Of a DNA stretch of 64,000 nt, positions 1 through 13,345 are shown one piece after another. The position numbers were made by a program, and so were the translations under genes. This DNA comes from Enchytraeus crypticus (lineage: Eukaryota > Annelida > Clitellata > Enchytraeida > Enchytraeidae). Each line of letters begins with the position of its first letter. Positions within the stretch are counted from its first letter, which is position 1. The notes beneath the pieces were generated by a model. The model was not told the origin of the DNA. It made no database searches and worked only from the letters and a program-made list of their open reading frames with translations. The stretch is taken from positions 1 through 64,000 of the forward strand of contig CAJHZI010000572.1 in assembly GCA_905160935.1 (NCBI GenBank). The letters run 5' to 3'.

Positions 1-2868
1 CAACTATCACAAAAAATCTAAACAAACCCGAACTCATTCAACAGTTTATTCTTGACGAGTCCATTGATATTCTGTTTTTGACAGAATCATGGCTCTCTCC
101 TGACACTCCACCTGTTGTCCTTAACTCTCTCACTCCCCATGACTATTCCATTCAACATGTCGGTCGTTCTTTTGGTCGTGGTGGTGGCATCGCTGCTATT
201 TTTAGGTCAACTTTTTCTTTCTCTGTTTGTAACTGTTCACCATTTTTATCCTTTGAATATATGTCGTTCCGTCTTGTGTGCAAATCTAAATCCTATCTCT
301 TTTTGATTGTCTACAGACAACCTTCTTTATCCAAGGCCAATTTCATTTCTGATTTTTCCTTGCTTCTTGAAGACATTGCCTCATCACCCACTGATTTAAT
401 AATTATGGGTGATTTCAACATCCACCTAGACTCTAATGACTATTATTCTTCTTTCTTTTTATCAACACTTGATGCCTTTGATCTCAAACAACATGTATCT
501 TCCCCTACTCACTACTCTGGTCATATTCTTGATCTTCTTATCACTCGAAACAGCATGTCCTTTCTTGATCAAGGAATCTCTGATCCTTCACTATCAGATC
601 ACGGTGCAATTTTCTGTAAATTGCCTGTGCCCGTTAATGTACACCCTTCCAGAACACTTAAAACTTATAGAAAACTCTCTTCTATTAACATTGATGCCTT
701 CTCTGCTGATATTGTGTCCTCTTCTTTGTATTTTAATCCGTCTTCAACTGTTGCCGAATATTCAGCTCAATTTGGCTCCGTACTTTCTTCCATATGAGAC
801 AAACATGCCCCTCTCAAAACCATTCATTGCCGCTCAAACCCTAGGAAACCATTCATTTCTGAACAAATCCTTAAGCAAAAATCTGAACGTTCAAAACTCG
901 AAACTAAGTTCAGGAAGGATCTGAAAAATTCACCTGAACTAAGAAATCCTGACATTAAGTCCAAGTACATCAAGCAAAGAAAATTAGTAATGAGATGATT
1001 AGTTCTGCTAAAAGCTTGTATTATCAAAATCTAATATTGCAGAATCAAAATTGTCCCAAGAAATTATGGGGAGCACTTGACTCTCTGCTTGAGCGAACCA
1101 TTCCCAAGTCACTCCCCTCTACCACCTCACCATCTTCTCTTTGCTACCTCTTTTCTCAACTTTTTCGATGACAAAATAGCCAAACTATGTAGCTCTATAC
1201 CCTCCAACTCCATTGACACCGACAACTCCATTTCTGTAAATATGCCTGAACCACCACTACTTTCTAGTTTTGAACCAGCTAAACCGGAAGAAATACGCAA
1301 TTTTATTCTTCGCTCTACCGACTCATCTTGCTGCCTTGATGTTATTCCTACACGCTTACCTGAAATCTCTGATATTGATGTTTAGTTGCCTCCTATTACT
1401 TACTTAATGCACGCTCTCACGCATAGGGTGCAGAAGGTATCATTCCCGACCCTCCTTCAAACAAGCGATTGTATCTCCTCTGCTAAATAAAGCCTTCTCT
1501 CACCAAGATGATCTTCTCCGCAGTTACGGCGTCCTATTCTTTTCCACCAATCTTCACTTATCTCTAATTTTTGCAAAGGTAATTTATACCCGTTTATGAC
1601 TCTATCTTGATTCTCTTCCCTTCTCTCCTCTCATTAGCACTCTGCTATAGAAACCAGAACTCTTATCCCCTACTGAAACCGCTCTTCTTCCGATACATAA
1701 TGTATCTAGGCTTGGCTCGCGTGAGTGGTCAACAGTTTCATGCCTTGGTCTTTCTAGTTATCTCTTCCGCTGTCCTTTGATACATTGACCATGGTCATCC
1801 TAAGTAAATTGGCTTAAATCTTGTTTTGGCATATCTGATTCGGCTTTTTTTTTTTTTTTTTCATATCTCTCATGTCGCACACAATCTTTTGTTATTGGTC
1901 AAAATCGCTCTTCTGAACTACCCCTCCTACGCGGTGTTCCTCAAGGTTCAGTGTTAGGTCCATTACTCTTCTCTTTATATATCACACCTCTTAGCTTCCT
2001 GCTTGCTCAGTCCTCCATAAATTTTCATTTTTATGCAGACGATATACAACTATATATTTCCTTTTCTAATCATGATTCTGATCAAAAACTGGCTCATCTC
2101 TCATCCATTCTTGACAAGGTTTATTCCTGGTTTTGTGCTAACCGTCTTGCTGTTAATCCTTCCAAAACTGAATACCTTTTAATTGGTACTCCTTTGCAAA
2201 GAAGTAAAATTACCAATAACTCTGTTAATTTTCAGAATCTTGCTCTTTCACCTTCTCGATCTGCCAAAAACCTTGGAGTCATATTTGATGAAAACCTTGA
2301 TTTTAAATCCCGTATCTCTTCTGTTTGTCGCGCTTATTTCTTTCAGATTCTTCAGATTAGGCAAATACGTCCATCCCTTACTAGAAATTCAGCCACTATC
2401 CTTGCTAATTCTATAGTTCATTCAAAGCTCGGCTACTGTAATTCATTATTACATGGGTTGCCTACTTCTTCTCTCAATCGTTTGCAGCACGTCCAAAATT
2501 ATCTTGAACGTGTTGTTTGTAAGTCCTCTCGACTTCAATTTCGCTCTCTTTCTCTTCTATGCAGTCTTCACTGGCTCCCTGTTAATCAACGCATAAAATA
2601 TAAAATAGCTCTATTAACTTTCAAAACTCTGCGATTTGGCAAGCCTTCTTACTTATCTGAAATTCTTCTTTCCTATCGCCCCTCACGTACACTTCGCTCC
2701 ACCGATGCCAATCTTCTCTCAGTTCCAAATATTCTCACGTCATTGGGCAGACGTTCATTTTCTTACGCAGCACCCACAATCTGGAACTCTTTACCTGCTA
2801 ATCTTCGCTCTTGTTTTTCTCTTTCAACATTCTCTAGCACGCTTAAAACTTACCTTTTCCCACCATAG
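1..2868 (+). mobile_element. Non-LTR retrotransposon (LINE, CR1/L2/Rex-like), degenerate
   Basis: The first 800 bases encode an apurinic-type endonuclease: frame 78-797 shows TESWLS, GGG-I, IIMGDFNIHLD and SDHGAIFCKL, and it is open at the window edge. A reverse transcriptase follows, with GVPQGSVLGPLLFSLYI at about 1933-1990, the YADDIQLY catalytic motif near 2030, and a C-terminal part (1951-2868) with HWLPV..RI.YKI, GRRSFSYAAPTIWNSLP and a final LKTYLF. Between 800 and 1930 the reading frame is broken repeatedly by stops and frameshifts, so the copy is dead. The C-terminal signature is typical of the CR1/L2/Rex group. The clade assignment is from memory of motifs, not from a tree. Confidence 0.88.
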
Positions 2869-3167
2869 ACATAATCAATCTACCACTGACTCATTTTTTT
2901 GATCACCGTACTGGGCTTCGTTTGACTTTTGCTTGCTCCTCAGCATCATTGCTTTCGGTTCAGATTGGTGCTGGGTGAATTGATCATGTAGTGATATGTG
3001 GCTGTTGGGTAGCGTCCCTGACATCATCGCCTGGATGAGGGAGAACCCGACTGATTTTGGGGGGGGTTGTGTTAAAATTGGGGGGGGGGGGTTTGTTTTT
3101 TAAATTTATTGTGTTTTAATTTTGTGGGGGTTGTGTTGTCTTTCCACCCTGGCTTATATAGTATATC

Positions 3168-3170
<3 letters not shown>
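2869..3170 (+). other. LINE 3' tail and G-rich tract
   Basis: This non-coding stretch after the LINE stop codon contains two G runs of 8 and 10 bases near 3060-3090. It is probably the 3' UTR of the retrotransposon. The exact 3' end is obscured by the (TA)n tract that follows. Confidence 0.4.
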
Positions 3171-3207
<37 letters not shown>

Positions 3208-3558
3208 TTATATTTGAAGAAAAAGATATTTATTTCTATATGAATATAGGTCTATATATATATACATGTGTATACTTTCGTGGGTAAACAGGATAGTTTA
3301 AAAAAAAAAAATATATATATAAATATAAATATATATATATTAACACATGCAAATATATAGTATAGTATTTATACATAGATCTATATTTACACACACATAT
3401 ATATATATATACATGTACATGTATATATATATATATATACCTATATATATATGTAGGCCTATGTATATATGCCTAAAAAGTATATATTTGCATATATGTA
3501 TATATTTTAAATATATATATATATATATATACACAAAGGTATTTATGTCAAATCTCTC

Positions 3559-3595
<37 letters not shown>

Positions 3596-3729
3596 CGGCT
3601 CACGATTCTCCTCTCTGCATCAACAACTCTCTCTCCATTCTCATCATCGTCTCTCTATATAATTATATATATATATATATATTATGGTATTACTATATAG
3701 TATATATAATAATAATAACAACTAATTAA

Positions 3730-3798
<69 letters not shown>

Positions 3799-3844
3799 TA
3801 TTACTATAGGTATATATATATACATGTATATATATATATATATT

Positions 3845-3889
<45 letters not shown>

Positions 3890-3971
3890 GTATGGAGGTC
3901 ATCATCATCATCATCTTGCCTTGAATCCCAATTTAATTTTTATATATGTAGGGCCTATGTATAGAGATATA

Positions 3972-4030
<59 letters not shown>
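3170..4030. repeat. Microsatellite cluster: (TA)n with (CT)n at 3555-3593
   Basis: Nearly pure TA/TATG dinucleotide runs (3172-3200, 3735-3795, 3850-3880, 3975-4028), a (CT)n run and a TATG/TCA trinucleotide patch at 3880-3915. Open frames here (poly Tyr-Ile) are artefacts of the repeat. Confidence 0.95.
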
Positions 4031-4031
<1 letters not shown>

Positions 4032-4457
4032 CCTTAGCCTTTCTCTTCATGTCATCATATGAACTAAAGAATCATACAAAATCAAAAGTCTTGGTCTTCT
4101 TCTAAACTTTTTCATTCTATTCTTCCCTCAATCACCTCTTTTAGCAAACCAGTCTGTTGCTGTATATCCAGTTCTTCTTTCTAATCCGTACGAAACTTCC
4201 AATTTTCCAATTTTCTTCCTAAAACTTCCAATTTTCTCTTTATGCCAAACCTATTTCAACCTGCACTTCTTTGTTTTTATTTTTCAGGCCATTTGATCTT
4301 GTTCATTGTTCTTCATAGCTACATTTCGACTGCGTCTAATTTACTAAGAATCTGCATTCTTCTTAAATTCCTTGTTTCTCAATCTTACAGTAGCGTAGTC
4401 CATAAAGCCATAGTCCATAAACTAAAGGTTTTAAATCAGTCGAAGCTGGAGGTTTAC

Positions 4458-4492
<35 letters not shown>

Positions 4493-5513
4493 TATGTTTA
4501 TTGAAGTACACATACATGTACAAGTATACATACAAGCACAAGGTCATCAAAGACCAAGATTATAGTAAAGTTGCTCAAGATTGAAAGTCATCAGTCGATG
4601 TGAATCCAAGCACCAAAATTACTTTAAATAATGAAAATTCCGAAAACAACCTATTATTACTTTTAAGTAAAACTTACATTTTTAAATATTGAATTGAGAA
4701 ACTTTTCATTTAAAAGTAAATTCCGGTGGGTTCCTTCTCGCAGATTACAGTTCAAGTTAAGTATTTTAGATCGACAATTGAAATAGAAATTTTACAGACG
4801 ACACTAAGTATCAAAAATTCAATGCAGCTCATGACGATATCAATAACCACCTCGATACGATTAAACAAAATATGATTGACAAAAAAATCTATAAAACTCG
4901 TGCACAATAACCTTTGTAATAGCATGAACATCAAATATAAGATAAAACAATGAAATTCTGTTAAACTATTAAACGGAGCTGCAGGTTTGTCTATTGAATT
5001 TTCTTCTTAATTTGAGTCAGGAACTGGAACGAGTTGCTGAGAAAATGAACATAAGGAATCTCGAATATTCCGAAATCTGGATTAACACAATGTCAGCCAT
5101 ATTTGAAGTCTGAGAGATATTCAGGACATGCTGTTTAGCATGTTGTTACTTTATTCACGATGTATGAGAGCAATGGTTCGATTGTAGACTCTATTCTTAT
5201 GCTTCCTTAAATTTCGTTACAATTTGTTAATTCAATATTATTAGCATAAGAACTGCGCGATGGTGCTGTGAATTGTGAAACATTTTCTTTGTTCCAGTGC
5301 TCCAGGCTAAGAATAAATCGCGCAGCAGTCGTTTGTCTTAAATATAATTTCTTCGAATAAAATCTTTGACACGTGCAGGAGAAATTACATGTACAGTTAT
5401 TTAAACTTGTAGATCAGGAAGACCGTTACGAACTACGGACAGAAATACTTAAGTGCAGTTCTAGTTTAGCTTGACAGTAGTTCTCTTCAATAAAGACAGA
5501 CTACACCTACAGG
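4031..5513. other. Spacer and upstream region of kringle gene A
   Basis: No coding sequence seen. There is a short (GA)n run at 4463-4490. From about 4560 to the gene A start the sequence is clearly similar to 36700-37390, upstream of gene D, so the two genes carry a duplicated promoter region. The last 60 bases (CTCTTCAATAAAGACAGAC just before the ATG) are conserved before all five first exons and probably form the 5' UTR. Confidence 0.6.
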
Positions 5514-8193
5514 ATGAGTCTACCGGCGTCGCTTGCAATTGCTATCTATTCCATATTTCACGGTAATAATATTACACTTAGTAGGTAATTTAAGGCAAAA
5601 TTACTCAATTTTTTAAATAAAGATAATGATTAGCATTATTAGTTTTTGAGAGATGTGAGACTACGTCTACGGGTAGAAGGATCAGAGAGTAAATTTTCTG
5701 ACCTTCAAAGGGCTGGTAACATGGATAATTATCTAATGGTAAATCATACTGTTTTGAAAGTGATAGATATCATCGCAAATGATCATTTCATTACAATGTA
5801 TTTTTAACATTAATTTCGTGTACCAAGAGTATAGTAGAGACAGAACGAGAAACTGAATTTGAACCCAGCACCAGTTGATCCGCAGTCCGAAGGCTACCCG
5901 AAGAGTCAATGGATTCCTATTTGATATCGCACATTGAATTGATCACCCTCAATTAATAATTAATACAATTAATAGTTAATAAAATATCAAATTAAGAAGC
6001 TCAATGTTGTATTACATGCACTGCGTAGTTGCCGGTACATCAGGTCCAACGCTCTGTAAGAATACGATAAACGGTCAGGAGTATCAGGGAACAGTAAATG
6101 TAACTATCAACGGTATTACTTGTCAAGCCTGGGACAGCGATTATCCTACTCTTCTGCTAATGGTTCCCTGGCTTGGATTCTACTATCCGGATGGAGATGA
6201 AAAGAAAGCAAAGAATTACTGCAGGAATCCGGACAATACTTTCGGAGGACCATATTGCTTCACTATGGATCCAAAAGTCAAATGGGAATTCTGTAACATA
6301 TCTTTGTGCAGTAAGTTATATGAAAGTTGATATCTGTCACGTTGATTTTAGTTAATTATAAAAAATTAAAATCTAAGCAAAATAAATAAGAATGCAAAAC
6401 ACGTGTGCTATGTATGTATATTTAAGCATGTAACGTGTGCATTAATTTTTAATCATTCTTACGCCATTGTATAAATTTTTATCAAAAACCTAAACCGAAT
6501 ACTTAGACAAAATAAATCTGTCATTTATACATATAATATGAATCTTTACGAAATATCCGTCTATAGTAAATGAAGAGTAATTAATCTTCAAGGGTTATGC
6601 AGCACCTCTATTACATCTGCTAAACATTCTTAATTCTTGCCATATTAAACAATTGGTTTAATTTCATAGACAAATATAGTTTTAAAATTGGTTTACAGAG
6701 ATTTTTGAACTTTAAATTGGCTGATGATATGCTTATAATATGCATCATCGGAAAATATCATGTAAATTTGATATTCAGTTCTCATCGAAGGGCTAGGTAA
6801 CGACCATATTATATAATAGACATAATCCGACCTAATACGTTAAATGTATATAAGCTGGACTGAGCCACTGATTTGTTGGCAAGTTGTTCGAAAAGGATCA
6901 GTATGTGCAGAGTTAAAATCCAGTGCTCTCCTCGTCACTGGCACGCTATCGAGCATGAAACTCACATTAAATTTGGCTTTCGCCCTAAATGAACTGCACA
7001 ACATAACACTTATCAAGTTTTTTATTGTATCCCATCAGGTGACATTGGAAGAACAACATGCAGGGACTCTGACACTGGCTTAGAATATTATGGAAAGGTA
7101 AGCTGGACCAAACAGTTGATCCCATGTCAAGCCTGGGGCAGCCAGTCTCCTCATCCTCACACTATGACCGTCAGCAATGGCTATCAGTTCATGGATGGAG
7201 ACGAGTACGATGCCAAGAACTACTGCAGGAATCCCGATGGTAAACCTGGAGGACCTTGGTGCTACACCACCAATCCCTACATACCCTGGCAATACTGCGA
7301 CATCCGGTTCTGCTCGAGTAAATATTTTAACAAATTCTTTTAAAATTTACTGATTTTTATGAAAGATTTATTTTGTCTGAATTTTATAATAATATGGCTT
7401 GGCTTTTATTAAACATTGAATTGTGGTTTAGTATTGTTTAATTAATTTGTTCATTCTAGTTTTAAAATTTAGTTCTAATAATTAAACCTAGAGCTACATT
7501 TTATGTCACATTACATTTGTGTCAGAATCATGTCTGCTATGCATGTAATATTGATTGCATGGATTGAATATAGTGTAATAATACTCTATTGAACTGCCTC
7601 CATGTAAAAGATTAACAGAATCGACACATTTGTGTCATAATTTACGCCGATGTCTTGCGATTTTCCAGTTTTAAATGCTGCAGCAATGATTAGTACTGAG
7701 ATGAAATTTCAGTTGAGCGCCAATGAAACAGATGGACAACCAATCATGGGCTGGCTCATCTGTGTACTAGAATGCGTTCTCATATTACAACATCTTACAC
7801 TAGATTAGAAGCTAATGGCTAAGACATGTTTACGTTGTGTTGCTCAATCGATGGCCGGTCAAAGACGGAGTGATCATTCTAGCTGTAACATATTACCTGC
7901 TATCGTCTGTTTCGACAGCTAACAGAGGCGATGATGTCGTGCCAGGACCTGGAAGTCTGTCTCGCTGGATGACGTCATCGCTTCCTGTAGCAGCGCCGAG
8001 CAGAGTCGTGGAGATGAGTCACGGGATTGCCTGTGCCCGGAAGTGCCTAGCAAAGCACTCCTGTGCAGCATTCGCTCTGCCTGGGCTCAGTGGCTCCACG
8101 ATCTTATCCGGGCAAGGAACCAACTGCAAGCTATACGACGTATCGTATGGTTCTACCGTCCGCGATGACAACTATGTCACCTATGTGATCTAG
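5514..8193 (+). CDS. Kringle-PAN secreted protein, copy A
   Basis: Four exons inferred from splice consensus: 5514-5562, 6029-6310, 7039-7317 and 7919-8193. All introns are phase 1 and the total is 885 nt, 294 residues. Exon 1 encodes a hydrophobic signal peptide (MSLPASLAIAIYSIFH). Exons 2 and 3 each encode a kringle with six cysteines and the hallmarks CQAW, NYCRNPD and, in the second, GGPWCY; the first has GGPYCF instead. Exon 4 encodes a PAN/apple-like segment (GIACARKCLAKHSC...NCKLYDV) ending in YVI. Kringles bind lysine, lipid or protein ligands and PAN domains bind protein or carbohydrate, so a secreted adhesive or recognition role is likely. There is no protease domain. Exon borders need transcript support. 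Confidence 0.82.
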
Positions 8194-8370
8194 ACAACAT
8201 CACCCAAGTGATCTAGACCAAATCATTCATGTGATTTAGATATCATCACGTATTTGATCTAGATAGCATCTCACGTGCGATCTAGACATCTTCACCCAAG
8301 TGATCTAGACAAAGTCTTTCTTATGATCTAGACAACATCACCCATGTGATCTAGACAACTTCATTGTAGC
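8186..8370. repeat. Minisatellite resembling the gene A 3' end
   Basis: About eight degenerate 20-22-bp units of the type GTGATCTAGACAACATCACC start inside the last codons of gene A (ACC TAT GTG ATC TAG) and continue downstream. Each unit repeats the stop-codon context. The same repeat follows the last exons of B and D and the relic at 13.2 kb. Confidence 0.85.
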
Positions 8371-9800
8371 TATGTAGATTACACCATACACATGATGCAA
8401 CTATCTTCGGTTACGTTTCGCTAAATTTATGACGACCGAGATTTATTTATTTATTCTTCTTCTATGTCATCTTCATCTTCTATGTCATCTACGTGATACT
8501 TCCATAATCACTTAATTTATGTGAATTTTATGACAAACTGGATATGTTCCTTTATTCATCATCTACCACAATTACTAATTTTAAATTAAACTTATAAAAA
8601 TTTGAAAAGAAATATCGGATTGTTGCTAGTAGATTGCTTTTAATGTTCGGGTATGTTTGATACTACTATCGTTTTCTTGATCTTTGAAATCAATACAAAA
8701 ATTGCGAGATTTTTTCAACTAGAAGGATGTAACAACTTTCTTCATATTACAAAATTACATTTGGTTCCTTATGATAACTGACTACAGTCTGAATAATGAC
8801 AACAATAACTTCTTGAAATAATCTTTAAGCGATTGTCACTCTAACTGATCCTAATCGCAAATGTTTCAGAACCATTTTAATTTCTGCGTCTTCGCGTTTA
8901 TTTCTTAACTTAAGATAAAATTAAAACAGGCGAGTCTAGCTTTTATATTTATAAAAGAAGTGATTAGTTTAAAGTTAACAACATTTGCGTTATAATTATT
9001 CGAGTTTGCCAGTTACCAAAAGTTTGCTTCTTCGACGATAAGGATGGCTATATATCTAGCAATCTTTCAGTCTTTTAAAGTTGCAGCTCCCATATGCATA
9101 TTTTTATTTACATTTTGCAGTCACACTCCATAAGGTGATAATAAGTTCCATAGGATATAAAAAGTTCCATTGGTGATAATAAGTTCCATACTCCATATCT
9201 GATATAAGTGCCTCACAAAACTATGCCATATCCTCACTTGAATGTAGCCAACAACTGGTTGTCTTCCTCTGTTTTTGATTACGACACGTGCAGTTTACGG
9301 TTAGTCTCTTCTTCGTGGCCCGGACACTATACTCTAGAAAATATTTAATTACCGATTTCTGACAGATTTCTTACAGACACTTCCAGCGCCTTCATCACCT
9401 AGCATGAAAGTGTATTAAGAAAACAGCTGATGTTTCACCTTTGAAAATAAAACTAGCACTTCAAGCAGTTTTGTACAGGTTTGTTTTTGCGGTTTAAATT
9501 ATAGGCTATACAAGTGATTGAAGTTGAAATAAGAAAATATTTTCTGCAAAATACATGTCAAGGATTTGTGTGCTACCAACATATAAAGGTACTGAACTGG
9601 CAATCATGCAATGGTAAAATAAGATGCACATATGTCCAAATTGCAACAATTGTATTTACATTTGTTAGGCTTACCTGTAGTTCTTTTTGTGAGAGTTTCA
9701 TTCCGACCTACGAAACGTTTTACTTTTTTAATATTTCAGTCTGGTTTTTCGTTTCAATTAAAAAGGAATTTCTACTATCCTGATGCGAGCAAGCCTTCGC
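8371..9800. other. Spacer, duplicated after gene B
   Basis: AT-rich non-coding DNA, collinear and highly similar with 20640-22020 after gene B. Short open frames at 9514-9844 are preserved only because the two copies are recent duplicates. I see no recognisable protein in it. Confidence 0.6.
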
Positions 9801-9825
9801 ATCCTCTCAGTAGATATCTTCCTGG

Positions 9826-10690
9826 ATGTCTGCTAATTTCCTAGCACTCAGTCCATCTAAGATTGAGTTCGTGCTCTTTGGGATACCTCTGCAACTTTCA
9901 AAACTGAACGAGGTGTCACTAGCTCTCTCTTCTGATGTAGCAGTTACACCAATTTCTTCTGTGAATAATCTTGGTGTTGTCCTAGACCACCACCTCTTAT
10001 ATTCCACGATTTCATCACCAAAATATCAAAGGCATGTTTCTTCTAAATTCGCGATCTTAGTCGAAAAGACCATATCTTTCACTTGAGACTAGCATTAAGA
10101 TTGGTGCTGCTCTTGTGCAATCCAAAATGAACTACAGCAAATCCCTATTTCTAAATCTTCCCAGTTGCGAGATTAATAGGTTGCAGTTCATTCTGAATTT
10201 CATTGCACGTGTAGTCTCTTGTAGCTCCAGATATTCTCAAATTACTCCAATCTTCCAGTCCTTGCACTAGCTCAAAGTTAGTCTCTTTAATATACAAGTT
10301 CATCACTTCACCTGGTAATGAATGGCTACATGTCATACTTACTACAAATGAGGCAGCCTACCTCCAGGCAGTAATCTAGCAGGACCTCTAAGTTAGCTAC
10401 TCTAGAGGGACCGAATATTCCTTCTCGCAGCAAGCTGTCTTGGGGTTCCTTACAGCATTCCACAGATCTGGAATTCACTTCTTTCCACTCAACGAACCCT
10501 CTCAACTACTCCTGTTCAACCTTTCCTACTTTGCGAACAGTTTCATAGGCGATTAAAAGCTTTTCTCTTCGATCTTTCCGATCCACCTAATGTCCATGAA
10601 CTGAGACCATCTTGCAAACCTCCATTCCGCTAGTACCCTTCCTCTGACTGTTTATCCGGATTTTGGCTCGTACCGTATATAGACCAGCCA
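9826..10690 (+). mobile_element. LINE reverse-transcriptase remnant (3' part)
   Basis: Frame 9826-10086 shows the post-YADD region of a CR1/L2-like RT (LSPSKIEFVLFGIPLQLSKL...SSVNNLGVVLDHHLL), parallel to the LINE at 1-2868. Downstream, decayed traces of the C-terminal region, including an ATLEGP-like and a WNSLPST-like segment, can be followed to about 10660 with many stops. The same insertion is present after gene B at 22060-22960, so it predates duplication of the unit. Confidence 0.7.
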
Positions 10691-11283
10691 CATGATGCTC
10701 AGCAGTTTTCATTTGGTTCCATAATGCTTGCTGTTGTCATGGGCAATAGTGGCACTCTAATCGTGTTGTTGTTGTTGCTGAAATTTAAATGCACATATTC
10801 ATCATTCACAGATAATATTTTGCCAGAAAATGAGTCAATTCTATCTGTACTACGGCTACACTTTTTTTAAATACAGCTTATAGAATATTTTTAGAATAAT
10901 TTAGGAATATAGTTTGCGTAAATTCTTAATTATTTCTACTCTAGATACAATTTTGTAGGTCTAAGTCAGTAAGGTTGTTCGAATGTCAATATACATGTAA
11001 AGCTCGACACTCTCAAGGCTCTATACGACAGTGAGAGGCAGCAGCTTATATGCAGAAAATCGAACAAAATATATGGATAAAATATTAGAGCCCACTTCTT
11101 ACACGCAGTAGGATATTGTTTAAAATCCCAGACAGAACTTTCTTAAACTTGTGGCACTTGTTCCTAGGTATGCCATTGAACCTAGAACGTCCGTTGCTGC
11201 ACCGCATCACGTATTTCACGTATTCAGACAGAACGTAAGAAATTAGAATGCGTAACCTCATGCTTCTTGGTCAACTCGTTATC
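10691..11283. other. Spacer, no feature seen
   Basis: AT-rich DNA. Its last part (11160-11283) matches 23030-23165 in the following spacer. No coding or RNA feature recognised. Confidence 0.5.
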
Positions 11284-11294
11284 AAATCAGCAAT

Positions 11295-11662
11295 CCTTCT
11301 TCAGTGCACTGCCAAGTGGCAGGTTCAAGGTACATAGTTTTACTCAAAGTCTGTTTTCTCGCTCCATAAGAGCACTCCTTAGATCAACAAGTTAATCCCT
11401 TCACAAAGTCTATGCCTAATCCATACCTTATGTAGCCTATAGCTAGGGAAAAATCTGGTTTCTGAGATGGTTTCCCGTTGCCTTCCTCAGTTAGGTGGGT
11501 AAATTACCATTTAATCCTGGGGAAAACATTTCATGGTGAGGTGGGTCCCCTCTTGCCATCCTCAGCTCCTGCCTTTAGTCGCCTCTTACGTACACGCGGC
11601 AGATTGTTTGCGGTTGCCGTACTCTGCAGTGGTCCAATCACACTCGAGCACAACACGGGGAA
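11295..11662 (-). mobile_element. SINE family 1, complete copy with 11-bp target duplication
   Basis: A 368-bp element flanked by direct repeats AAATCAGCAAT (11284-11294 and 11663-11673). The paralogous spacer after gene B has the same target once (around 23172-23182) and lacks the element, so this is a proven insertion. The end at 11295 begins with a CTT-rich tail, which suggests the element runs on the minus strand. Other copies: 14040-15503 (split), 38929-39265 and 57295-57656. Confidence 0.85.
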
Positions 11663-11673
11663 AAATCAGCAAT

Positions 11674-12890
11674 ATGCCTTCGATAAATATTAATCTTGGC
11701 TTTATATCACAGATTTATTTATTTAAATTTCAACTTGTTCAATAAAAAATTACAATAGTAAAAGTGTCTGAATAAGTAAAATCTCTACTAATTGTTCCAG
11801 ATTAATCCATTGTATGGATAAAACTTTCATACAGATATCAAAGACAATTAGCTAGTAAATCATCAGTTGAATAAGACAATGATAATGAATAGTCAAATGT
11901 ATGATGTTGAATGTATTAGGTTGAACGTATAATGTTGTATAATGCATAAAATTATCATTATAATTATACTATATTTTGTTGTATCTACATGTAGTGCTCT
12001 CCCCGTCAATGGCTTGCCTTTTGAACAGGAAACTGGCTTTAAGCATGACTTTAGCTTTATCTGTTTCATGTATCTGTTTCTAACTTAATATTTGATCCGA
12101 AAAACGCTTCACTGCATCAATTATATTTATTGATTCTTTTGTTTAAAACAGTTGAATAGAAAGACAAATCTTATAGAGTGTCCATAATATCCTTCAATTG
12201 CGGCACGCTCAGAAAGGTTTTGTAATATGATTTACAACAGCATTCAATTGTTCTTTGTTGGCGGCACCAGGGACTGACCGCTCTAACTAGTATATCCAAT
12301 ACTAAAATCATAAATTTGTCTGATTTTTAGAGGTACATGTATGCAAACTATGGCCCGCAGGCCGAATGCGACCAGCCAAAATGTTTTATGCGACCCGTGT
12401 GCATGTTGTGCATTTGTCAAATTTTTCTATCCCCCCCGGTAAGGTTTTGCTACTGCTTGGATTCATGAATACTCACGAGCAAGAGCTTTCTTGTAGGAAA
12501 ATAATCCAATCTAAGAACATATGGATGTTGACTGACAGTACTTTAAATGCAATCATGTGAATAATAACCAGTAACATTGTTTCACATTATCAAGGACATT
12601 ATCTGATGCTGTGAATCGTTATAAAGTTCTCATTAGGCCTAGCTATACTTTATTAATGTTGTCAGCATATCTGTAAACTACTTATCCACGCAACCACCAG
12701 CTACTGCGAAAACTAACAATACAATTTTATTTAGCAAATAAAGAATAGCAAAATCTGAAATAATTTTACAAAATTGGCAAATGGTTGAGTTTAGATCATG
12801 TTCCGAAATTTTATTTGAATGTGCAACGAAGTACCACATACCTTGTTATTTTCGTTAATAAGCATTGATATATTTGCAAATGTTCAAATA
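11674..12890. other. Spacer, duplicated at 23183-24690, with hAT-like end
   Basis: Non-coding and collinear with the spacer after gene B. At 12337-12420 (and 23825-23905) a segment with GCAAACTA-GGCCCGCAGGCC and GAATGCGACC resembles the terminal sequence of hAT/Charlie-type transposons. No transposase frame is left. Confidence 0.45.
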
Positions 12891-13016
<126 letters not shown>

Positions 13017-13036
13017 TGCAGTGTATCAAGTTTTTT

Positions 13037-13100
13037 AATGTCTCAGTAGCTCAATGGTTAACGTCATGAACTTTTAAATGACAGATCATGAGGTGAGTTA
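13037..13100 (+). mobile_element. SINE family 2 fragment (tRNA-like head)
   Basis: TCTCAGTAGCTCAATGGTTA carries an A-box-like motif. The segment is nearly identical to 25235-25300, where the B box is also present. It is cut at about 13098, directly before the exon relic at 13117. Confidence 0.7.
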
Positions 13101-13116
13101 GAAGTTGCCAGTGCCA

Positions 13117-13226
13117 GTGCTCAGTGGCTCCACGAGCTTATCCGGGCAAGGAACCAACTGCAAGCTGTATGACGTATGGTATGGTTCTACCGTCCGCGAT
13201 GACAACTATGTTACCTATGTGATCTA
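13117..13226 (+). pseudogene. Relic of a kringle-PAN last exon
   Basis: The final 110 bases of a PAN-type last exon, from the AGTGGCTCCACGAGCTTATC segment through NCKLYDV and GSTVRDDNYVTYVI to the TAG stop, with no upstream exons. The downstream sequence (minisatellite, then 13380-14035) matches the region after gene D (56340-57290), while the upstream sequence matches the spacer after gene B. The relic therefore marks a deletion or unequal-crossover junction that removed a gene copy. Confidence 0.85.
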
Positions 13227-13345
13227 GACAACATCACTGATTTGATCTAGACAACATTACCCATGTGATATAGACAACATTACCCAAGTGATCTAGACAA
13301 AATCTCTTTTGTAATTTAGACAACATCACCCAAGTGATCTGGACA
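13222..13345. repeat. Minisatellite after the exon relic
   Basis: About six units of the GTGATCTAGACAACATTACC type, as after genes A, B and D. Confidence 0.85.

Noticed and set aside
3340-3700. Open frames rich in Tyr and Ile (also 12811-13049, 25066-25683, 34474-34671)
   Set aside because: They read through (TA)n microsatellites on both strands and have no gene features.
9514-9844. Conserved short frames shared with 21732-22227
   Set aside because: Similarity follows from duplication of the whole spacer; no domain, and the non-coding DNA around it is equally similar.
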